This document shows, piece after piece, positions 51,465 through 58,860 of a DNA stretch of 64,000 nt. This stretch comes from Gemmata palustris (GTDB lineage: Bacteria > Planctomycetota > Planctomycetia > Gemmatales > Gemmataceae). A program made the position numbers and the translations under genes. Every line of letters starts with the position of its first letter. Position 1 is the first letter of the stretch. The stretch covers positions 5,456,001-5,520,000 of the forward strand of contig NZ_JAGKQQ010000001.1 of assembly GCF_017939745.1 (NCBI RefSeq). The letters are read 5' to 3'. The notes beneath the pieces are model-generated. The model was given only the letters and a program-made list of their open reading frames with translations. It did no database searches and was not told the origin of the DNA.

Positions 51465-52563
51465 ATGATGCGATATCCACTTCTCGATCCTCTTCGCGGG
51501 GTGGCCGCAGTCTGGGTGTTTTGCACCACCTCGTCTACACGTTCGACGATTCGGCCACGTTGCCTCTCTTGCGAATCGGGTACTTCGGCGTACCAATGTT
51601 CTTCGTCATCTCCGGGTACTGCCTGACCGCGGCCGGGAGGCGCGCGGTCAGGAACGGACCGCGCCCGAATGGTTCCTGCTCCGGCGAGCGAGCCGAATCT
51701 ACCCGCCGTTCTGGGCCGCGGTCGGGGTCGCGGTGGCCGTGTACGCCGCCCTCCCACTGGTCGGCCCACCGCTCACCGCGTTCGAGGAACACATGCGGTC
51801 TGCGTGGCGGCCAGTCGCATCGGGCGAGTGCGCGGGGGTGCTCACTCTCACCGCCGGCTTTCGCCCCACAGGGGAGTTGCCGTGGGACAAGTTCCGCGCG
51901 GTGAATCTCGCCTTCTGGACGCTGGCGATAGAGGTTCAGTTCTACGCGGTGGTGTGGGTCGCAGTTCGGGCCGGTCGGTGGTTCTATCCACTGCTCGGCG
52001 CGGTCACGGTCGCATCGCTGCCGTTCGCGGCGAGCGAAACCGCGTTTTCGAGCGGGTGGTTTCTTCCCTTCTGGCCATTCTTCGCGCTGGGGATCGGGCT
52101 ATACGCGGCACTGGAGTGCGGGGCGCTATCCGTTCCGCATCCATCCGTGCTGTTCTTGGCTCACCAGAGCCGGGTTGCTGTTCGTCGGTTGGCCACAGCC
52201 CCACTGATGCCAGACGGGAGCCAAGAGATGATCGCGAGCGAGTTCGCGTTCGCGGTCGGATTGACGACCGTACTGTGGGGTATCTGGCGTTCGACCGAAG
52301 GGGCGCTCCAGTTGGCCTGGGGGGCCGCTGTATTAGTCTACCTCGGCGCTGTGTCATACAGCGTGTACCTCCTGCACATCCCGCTGATGCTACTCGCCGG
52401 GCACGCGGTGGCGATCGCCTTTCTGCCAGGAAGTTCTGGCTTCTTGGCCGCAACGGTGACGACCGTGTGCGTTCTGGTCTACCCGTTTTACCGATATATC
52501 GAGCGGCCGTTTATGGTCAGCACTCGTCGTAGCATTCCGGAGGCGCGGCGCGGTCGGCCTTGA
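51465..52563 (+). CDS. Acyltransferase-3 family membrane protein (frameshifted)
   Basis: This is an OafA/YrhL-like integral membrane O-acyltransferase. MMRYPLLDPLRGVAAVWVFC opens the first helix and is followed by HHLVYTF. GVPMFFVISGYCLTAA and FLLRRASRIYPPFWAAVGVA are family marks, and LAFWTLAIEVQFYAVVWVAV is the WSLxxE-like loop. The final helices include AVSYSVYLLHIPLMLLAGHA and a Tyr-Arg-Tyr-Ile-Glu-Arg-Pro-Phe end. GAGAGG lies before the double ATG (51465/51468). The acyl acceptor is unknown. Two one-base losses occur near the start. Confidence 0.85.
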
Positions 52564-52627
52564 CACGGCTCGGCCCGGCAGCCGAAACTACGCATCTTAC
52601 GCTGTCGGTCCGCTACAGGACGCCCAA

Positions 52628-53905
52628 ATGCGCATCTGCCTCTTCGAGGATCGCCGCGCCGCGGACCTGCACCCACTCACGTTGACGCGGCCCGCGGCCC
52701 ATTTGCTCTGTGGATTAACGACCCTCGGCGCGAAACAGGCCCGCTATTTTGGCGCGAACGTCGTCGGGCACCTGTGCCGGCCCGTGCTCACCGAATGGCT
52801 CCGCACGCGATCGCGCGCCGGTCAACGATCCGGCCTGGCTCCGGGCCGCGCCCACCGTCCTCGTTAACGGGCGCTGGCTCGCGCGCACGCGGCACTCAAC
52901 GCGCGCCAAAATCTGCTCGCCGAAGGGCCTTTTCTCGGGACTGTGAACGCGCGGTCGCGTTCGCGGTTCTCGACGCGCGCCGGTTACAAGCGGTTTCGCC
53001 CGCCACTGTGGACGACTGCTTGCGGGACTGGGCACAGGCGCTCCCGCGCCGCGAAGTCGGCGGGGCACTGATCTCCCGGCCCTGGGAACTGATCGATCAC
53101 AACGGCGCGGAACTCGCACGACTTTGAAGTGACGTGCGACCCGGCCGCGGCCGGGTTCCACCCCACCGGTGTGGCGCTCGTCGGCCCCAGCGACCGGTTG
53201 TTCATTCACCCCACCGCGCGCATCGACCCGCACGTCGTTGCGGACACCACCGGCGGGCCGGTCGTGATCGGCGAAGGGGCCGTGGTAACCGCGTTCACGC
53301 GCCTCGAGGGGCCGTGCGGGATCGGCCCGCACGCGCACCTGCGCAACGCGCAAATCCCGCGCGGGACGAGCATCGGCCCGCACTGCCGCATCGGGGGCGA
53401 GGTCGAGGCGAGTATCGTGTTGGGATACACGGACAAGCCGCACGAGGGCTTTTTGGGGCACAGTGTCGTTGGGGAGTGGGTGACCCTCGCGGCCGGTACG
53501 AGTGCCGTCGATCAGCGGTGTGACTGTGGTCCGATTGGCGTGCTGGTGAACGGGGCGGACGTGCCCACGGGTCGCACGAAGGTGGGGAGCGTCATCGGCG
53601 ACCACGCGAAGATCGGCGCGGGCGCGTTACTCGACTGCGGCTCGTCGATCGGCGCGTTCGCCCACGTGACGGCGACCGGAGCCCTCGCACCGCGGGCGGT
53701 GCCGGCGTTCCACCGGGCGGGTCCGGGCGGGGTGCAACCGCTCGACGCGGCCCGGGTGCTCGCGGCGGCCGACGCGGTGGTGCGCGGCGGGGACGAACCG
53801 GGGCCACAACTTGCGGCTCTGTACCGCGCTCGCGGGGCGCCGGAAGCGGTGACCGAAACGCCCCTGCCCGCGCCGGTCACGCTCACGCTCCGCAAGAGCG
53901 CGTAA
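52628..53905 (+). CDS. GlmU-like sugar nucleotidyl/acetyltransferase (frameshifted)
   Basis: The N-terminus MRICLFEDRRAADLHPLTLT, then RPAAHLLCGLTTLGAK, resembles the alternative bacterial GlmU family (TIGR03991) rather than classical GlmU. A left-handed beta-helix follows (PSDRLFIHPTARIDPHVVAD, GPVVIGEGAVVTAFTRLEGP, GTSIGPHCRIGGEVEASIVL, NGADVPTGRTKVGSVIGDHA). By family it would supply UDP-GlcNAc or a related sugar nucleotide for envelope synthesis. Two one-base shifts lie near 52.8-53.1 kb. The C-terminal part is clean. Confidence 0.78.
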
Positions 53906-53943
53906 CGCCCGTGCGGGTAGCGGTAATTCGACCCGAGACGGAC

Positions 53944-54396
53944 CTACTTCTTGTCCGCCTTGGTCATGCCCGCGACCGAGGCGCGGGTGGCGCGGATGCG
54001 GTCGAGGAGGTTCTGCTTGGCGATGCTGGCCGGATCGAGGCGGGACGCCGCTCGCGGGCTGGGGCGTTTGCGCGTCCAGCGCGAGTTTCGCCGCTTCCGC
54101 CTTGTCCTCTTGGGTCTCGCCCTTCGAGAGCCGGTCCTCGGCGTCCACGTGGCCGGTCTCACCGTACATCTGCTTCAGCTCGCCGATCCCACGACGCGCT
54201 CGAGCCGGACGTAGCCGATCTCGTCGTAGGGCACGAAGAACGCGCCCCTCGTCCGTGGTGCCGCCCCGCGCCCGCGGAACACGATGTACGTCGGCTCGAA
54301 CCGGACGACCGAGTCCACCGACAGCACGAACTGGTTGCGGAGGACGAGGTTGATCTGGGGTGCGATTGTTCCGGGATTCGCTTGAACAGCTCCCAC
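53944..54396 (-). CDS. Small hypothetical protein (frameshifted)
   Basis: This is about 150 residues. NPGTIAPQINLVLRNQFVLS and VRFEPTYIVFRG suggest a small beta domain, then FVPYDEIGYVRLERVVGI. A charged helical tail (DAEDRLSKGETQEDKAEAAK, IAKQNLLDRIRATRASVAGM) ends KADKK. The start is a likely GTG at 54396. The family is not recognised. It is the last gene of the minus-strand group that includes the ECF sigma factor. Confidence 0.5.
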
Positions 54397-54434
54397 AATC
54401 TTCGCGACGCATTTGCGCTCTCGGGTTCGGGCGA

Positions 54435-54456
54435 CCGGCCGGTGGGCACCGGCCGG
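54435..54456. terminator. GC-rich hairpin after the two-helix membrane protein
   Basis: CCGGCCGGT (54435-54443) pairs with ACCGGCCGG (54448-54456) around a 4-base loop, 6 bases after the stop at 54463. There is no T-run, so it could be a terminator or an attenuating hairpin between the two small genes. Confidence 0.5.
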
Positions 54457-54462
54457 AACGGA

Positions 54463-55160
54463 TCAGTTTTTCGTGACTTCGAGGCTCACCGGCGGGCGCG
54501 TGAGCTTGCGGTAGAGCCACACCTGGGACGCGCCGGCGGCGACGCCACCGGCGGCGCACACGCGCCAGCTCATCCAGCCGAGCAGGTACTCGAGCGGGGT
54601 CTTCGGGAGCGCCTTACCGTCCGCGGCCAGGCGCGCAACGGCGCGGGCCGAGGCCATGTCCTCGAACGCGCTCAGCGTGAGCGCGAGGGCGGCCGTGGCG
54701 ACGAGCACGCCGACCAGCATCACGAGCGGGCCGCGGGCCAGGGTCCAGGGGTCGCGCTGGTACGGCCGGAGCTTGTACCCGTCGCCGAGCCGGCGCCAGA
54801 GCTTCGTGAAGCACAGGTCCGCGGCCTCGGGGCCGGCGAACACGACCGTGAGCCGGCTCGTGCCCAGGCCGTTCGCGTACTCGACGACGAGCGCGTTCGA
54901 GAGCAGGTCGAGCTTCAAGTGCTGGACCGAGATCAGTTCCACGACCACCGCGAGCGGGCCGAGCAGGTCTTCGAGGTCGCCCCGGCCCCGACCGCGGCGA
55001 GCAGTTCCGCCTTCGGCCCCCCCGGCGAGCGGGGCCACGTGGAGCCGATCGAACGTGAGGACGACCAGCGAGTGCGACTTCACTTCCGGGTGGACCCACA
55101 CGCGGCGCGCGAGGAGCCCGGGAGGGTCGTGTCGAGCGTGATCGCGTTCGCAGCGCGCAT
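54463..55160 (-). CDS. Hypothetical two-helix membrane protein (one frameshift)
   Basis: The start MRAANAITLDTTLPG is followed by one lost base, then LLARRVWVHPEVKSHSLVVL, a soluble domain (HLKLDLLSNALVVEYANGLG) and CFTKLWRRLGDGYKLRPYQR. Two helices follow (GPLVMLVGVLVATAALALTL and MSWRVCAAGGVAAGASQVWL). The family is unknown. It lies 163 bases downstream of the ECF sigma gene and may belong to its unit. One candidate role is membrane partner or anti-sigma; the sequence alone does not show this. Confidence 0.6.
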
Positions 55161-55323
55161 GGAGCGGGGAACCGGGTGTACGAACGGGATCGCGAATGAT
55201 CCCCACCCGTAATCGGTAGCACGCGGGGGGTGGGTCAAATCCGAGAGCAGGGGGAGAGTGTGAGCGGGTGAAGGGACGATAAGACAGAAGCACGAACGTG
55301 TTCCCGTCCTGCCACCCTGCTCT

Positions 55324-55959
55324 TCACTCTGCTTGCAATTCCGGGAAGACCGCGGGGGAGAGTTTGGCGGCGACGAGGTGATCGTGCAGGCGCTTTTTCG
55401 CCTGGAACTTGAGGTTCGCAATGTCTTGTTCGGTCCGCTTGAGCCGGGCAGCGACTTCGGCGTTGCCCCACCCTTTCACGTACAAGAGTTCGAGCGCCAT
55501 CACCTTCGCCCACTCGCCCTTCAGTTGGAAGTCGCGCACGAGGTCGCAGAGCGCCTGTCCGAGTGCGTCCTCCTCGCGCTCGCGCTGTTCGGCGCTGCGG
55601 GCGAGGGTGGACGCGCGCGCGCTGCCGGTCGTCGGGCGCCTGGCCCATCGCCTCGTCTTCGGTGTCGGTGCCGCTCTGGTAGCGGAGCCGGCCCATCTTC
55701 CGCAACTGGTCCGTGACCTTGTGCCGCGATGGTGAACAGCCACGTCTGGAGGTCGCGCTTGTCGTCGTAGTTCACGAGACTGTTACTGAACCCGATGAAC
55801 GTCTCCTGCACCACGTCCTCCACGGAGGCGTGGTCCTTGGAGCCGGCGGCGCACGTAAGCCGTGAGCCGGCCGCGGTACCGCTTGTCCAGTTCCGCCCAC
55901 GCGGACTGGTCGTTCTTCCGCACGCGGTTGATGAGCAGCCGATCGGATTCGGTGGTCAT
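55324..55959 (-). CDS. ECF RNA polymerase sigma factor, second locus (frameshifted)
   Basis: Region 2 reads MTTESDRLLINRVRKNDQSA, then SVEDVVQETFIGFSNSLVNY and LQTWLFTIAAHKVTDQLRKM. Region 4 reads ELLYVKGWGNAEVAARLKRT, followed by EQDIANLKFQAKKRLHDHLV. The length (about 210 aa) is normal for ECF. Its neighbours in transcription order are an upstream kinase and lipoprotein and downstream membrane proteins. A perfect 22-bp inverted repeat (56028-56118) lies in its upstream region. Two one-base shifts are present; this is the last frameshifted gene before a clean stretch to the window end. Confidence 0.85.
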
Positions 55960-56027
55960 GGTGTCCGGACGGGTAAGGTGGTGTGTGGGCGCGTTAGTCT
56001 CGTTTCGAGATCCGTGTAGCGACCGAA

Positions 56028-56118
56028 CGAGCCGCGACCGCAAGGGAGCAGGGCTTCCCGTGTGTTGAACCGTGACCACAAACGGAACGGCCTCCCGCTC
56101 CCTTGCGGTCGCGGCTCG
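56028..56118. repeat. Perfect inverted repeat upstream of ECF sigma gene, 22-bp arms
   Basis: Bases 56028-56049 are the reverse complement of 56097-56118, separated by 47 bases. The repeat lies between the lipoprotein gene and the sigma gene, both transcribed leftwards, so it could end the first transcript or separate two units. Confidence 0.8.
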
Positions 56119-56140
56119 CGACTGCGAGCCTGAAACCGGA

Positions 56141-57004
56141 CTAGACGAAGATCAGCGCCGCGGCCGCGCCGCCAGCGAGGATCGCGGCGCCCAGTGCCAG
56201 CCAGCTCGTGAGGTACCCGCGGGTCCACTCGTCCGCGCGGAGGAACATGAAGCCCGCGAGCGCGACCGCCATTAGCGCGCCGATGATGCGCACCCCGGCG
56301 CCGACGCGCTCCTGGGCGCGCAGTTCCCGCACCTGCTCCGCGGTGACTTCGACGTCGTACTCGACGTACACGAGGTTCCCGGATATGCCCTCTCGAACGA
56401 GCAACTCGGCTTCCTCCGGGTCGGGCTTGCGCGCCGTGCGGCTGTCCTTGCGGAGGAACTCGGTTCGCACTTCGTTGACGGAAACCTTGTGGCGCACGGG
56501 CGGGTCGAGTTCGCTGAGCTTCTTCTCGATTATTTCGCGGGCCTGGGTAAGTGCGTCTTCTTCCGCTTCCGCCTCGGTCGAGTACGCCACGATGCTCACG
56601 ACGCGCTCGCGGATCACGAGCGGCGGGCCGCCGGGGTGCGGCGGCGATTTCGGCGCGGGCGGCCCTTTCACGACCGGTGGTTCCGGCGGCGACGGGGGAG
56701 TGCCCCCCTTCGGAGGTACGGGCTTGGGCGGGCCGACCGCGATGCGCTTGGAATCCTCGAACGCCACCCAGCCCCCGAAAATCGATCGGTCGCGCTTCGC
56801 TGCGAGTTCGGGCATCTCTTTCGCTTGCGAAGTCGCGCCACCGTTCACACCGCTGAGCGCGAGCGCTTCGGCTTCCTTGCGGGCCTTCTCCGCTTTGCTC
56901 CCGGTCGCACCGCCGGGGACCGGACCGGATCTGGCGCACGCGCCCAGCGCGAAGCACAGCCCGACCACCGACAGTCGAAGGATGTTCCGCGCCGCGCTTT
57001 TCAT
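56141..57004 (-). CDS. Lipoprotein-like hypothetical protein with C-terminal helices
   Basis: This intact 287-aa protein starts MKSAARNILRLSVVGLCFAL followed by GAC, a good lipobox with Cys about residue 22. An Ala/Glu-rich segment (about 30-65), a Pro-rich linker (about 90-130) and a domain with VIRERVVSIVAYSTEAEAEE and PVRHKVSVNEVRTEFLRKDS follow. Two membrane helices end it (VRIIGALMAVALAGFMFLRA, LALGAAILAGGAAAALIFV). A lipoprotein with further membrane helices is unusual. It lies 74 bases after the kinase gene, so an operon and shared signalling are likely. Confidence 0.72.
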   Translation of the reverse strand: MKSAARNILRLSVVGLCFALGACARSGPVPGGATGSKAEKARKEAEALALSGVNGGATSQAKEMPELAAKRDRSIFGGWVAFEDSKRIAVGPPKPVPPKGGTPPSPPEPPVVKGPPAPKSPPHPGGPPLVIRERVVSIVAYSTEAEAEEDALTQAREIIEKKLSELDPPVRHKVSVNEVRTEFLRKDSRTARKPDPEEAELLVREGISGNLVYVEYDVEVTAEQVRELRAQERVGAGVRIIGALMAVALAGFMFLRADEWTRGYLTSWLALGAAILAGGAAAALIFV

Positions 57005-57078
57005 GCCACTCTCCTCGGTTCTGATACCCGCTACCGATCCCGTGTGTTTCGCTGGGACCGACGAAACACGGGCCGAAA

Positions 57079-58695
57079 CTACGCGCGCGCCGACTTCAAC
57101 GGGGGACCGGCCCACGGGCTCGCGACCTGGGCCGCAATGGTCGCGATCACCAGCACGGAGATGCCGAGCATCGCGGGCGTGGACTCGCTCGTCGGCCACA
57201 GGAACAGGAAGATCCCGCCCCAAAACGCGATGGCCAGGATCGGGATGAACCGCACGCGCTCGCGCCGGTTGCGGTTCGTCGTGGTCCACCACCGGGACAC
57301 CGCAACAGTGACCCCGAAGTAGACCAAATATTTCATCCCGGTCCCGAACGTGTCCTGACTCAACCGGTGGTTGAACACCACGATGTCGCGACTCGAGGCG
57401 TTCGCGTTACCGGTCGGGAGCGCCCAGCCGTCGAGCCAGAACGCCAGTGCCCCGATGCACAGCCCGACCACGAGCTGAATCGCGCGCCGGCCCCACGGGT
57501 TGTTTTCGCTCCGCTTCGGCAACCGCCCGATGGCCATGACCGACCACGCGAGCACGGTCGAGAGCAGGAACACGCGCCCGAGCAGCGACCACGGCACCGA
57601 ACCCTGGAACACGGCCCACGGCGCGGTACACGCGGCCGTAATCAGCGGCGCGAGCGCGAACCCGCCGGCCAGTTCGGTGAGCCGGTCGCGCGCGGTCTGC
57701 GTGAGCGGCCCCGCGGGGATCGGCTTTTCTTTCGTGCGGGTGTCGCGCGGAGCGGGGAACGCGACCGGGCGCACCGCGTCCGACGGGACGTCCAGTGGGG
57801 GCGCTGGTACCGGAAGCGGAGGGGGAACCGGGCGCGCACGCGGCAGCGTGGGAGTCATCGACGCCGCCGTGGACATGTCCGGGGCGCGCCGGCCGCCGGC
57901 GAACATCTCTTCGACCGCCCGCGCGAGTTCGGCCGCGGTCGCGAACCGCTTCGCCGGGTCTTTTTCGAGCGCCCGCCCGATCACCTCGCGGTACGGGACC
58001 GGCAGTTTGGAGAGGTCCGGCGTCTCGGTGATGTGCTTGATGAGCACTTCGTAAGGCGTCTCGCCGTTGAACGGCCGGAGGCCGGTAATCATCTCGTAGA
58101 GGATGATGCCGCACGCATAGATGTCGATGGACGCGGTGTAGTTCCCGTTCTTGATTTCCGGCGCCATGTAGTACGGCGTACCCACCCCGCGGCTCAGGTC
58201 GCTGCCCTCGCTACCGCTGATGCGCCGGGACAGCCCGTAGTCGCCGATCTTCAGGTGCCCGTGCTCGATGAAGATGTTGCCGGGCTTCAGGTCGCGGTGG
58301 ACGACGCCCTGGTTGTGCAGGTACCCGACCCCGCGGCACAGCGCCGCGAACCACTCGCGGATGACCTGCGTGGGCAGCCCGGTGGGGTGCTTGTTGATGA
58401 CGTGGGCGAGCGACTCGCCGAACACGTACTCCATCACGACCCACTGGTCGCCCCGAGCATCGACCCGGAGGTCGAACAGGTGAACGAGGTTGGGGTGCTT
58501 GAGGTTGATGCAGTGCGCGACGCCGCGGAGTTCGGCGTCGGTGTGGCCGCGCATGAGGAGCTTGAGCGCGACCTCTTTACCGCCGTCACTCACGGCGAAA
58601 TACACTTCGCCGAACGCGCCCTGGCCGACGCCCCGCTTGAGGGTGAACCCGTCGAGCGGGCGCTGCCCGGACCGGTATGTGAACTTCATCGCCAT
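57079..58695 (-). CDS. Membrane Ser/Thr protein kinase
   Basis: This intact 538-aa kinase has the Gly loop GVGQGAFGEV (residues about 22-31), catalytic Lys in EVALKLL (about 45), HRDLKPGN (133-140) and GDYG in place of DFG (Asp 152 kept). The activation segment has GTPYYMAPEI. The C-terminal part is Pro-rich (about 290-350) and then carries about five hydrophobic helices (APLITAACTAPWAVFQG, VFLLSTVLAWSVMAIG, FWGGIFLFLWPT). ATG 58695 sits behind AGGGG. It is upstream of the lipoprotein in the same direction. Confidence 0.9.
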   Translation of the reverse strand: MAMKFTYRSGQRPLDGFTLKRGVGQGAFGEVYFAVSDGGKEVALKLLMRGHTDAELRGVAHCINLKHPNLVHLFDLRVDARGDQWVVMEYVFGESLAHVINKHPTGLPTQVIREWFAALCRGVGYLHNQGVVHRDLKPGNIFIEHGHLKIGDYGLSRRISGSEGSDLSRGVGTPYYMAPEIKNGNYTASIDIYACGIILYEMITGLRPFNGETPYEVLIKHITETPDLSKLPVPYREVIGRALEKDPAKRFATAAELARAVEEMFAGGRRAPDMSTAASMTPTLPRARPVPPPLPVPAPPLDVPSDAVRPVAFPAPRDTRTKEKPIPAGPLTQTARDRLTELAGGFALAPLITAACTAPWAVFQGSVPWSLLGRVFLLSTVLAWSVMAIGRLPKRSENNPWGRRAIQLVVGLCIGALAFWLDGWALPTGNANASSRDIVVFNHRLSQDTFGTGMKYLVYFGVTVAVSRWWTTTNRNRRERVRFIPILAIAFWGGIFLFLWPTSESTPAMLGISVLVIATIAAQVASPWAGPPLKSARA

Positions 58696-58860
58696 CGCGA
58701 ACCCCTGCGGATCGGGCGCACGGCCCCTCTCATCTAGTTTGATTCGCCCGGCGTGGGCGGATCTTGAGGGAAAAACCGACTCCGACCGAAGTAGAGCCAT
58801 TATAACGAGTTCGCGAGCGGGCGGGGTAACGTTTCACGGCCCCACGGTTCGTGCTCGGCT

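Noticed and set aside
9198-55959. Widespread pseudogenes
   Set aside because: Shifts strike essential genes, are single-base, and follow position in the window rather than gene class; sequence error is the simpler reading.
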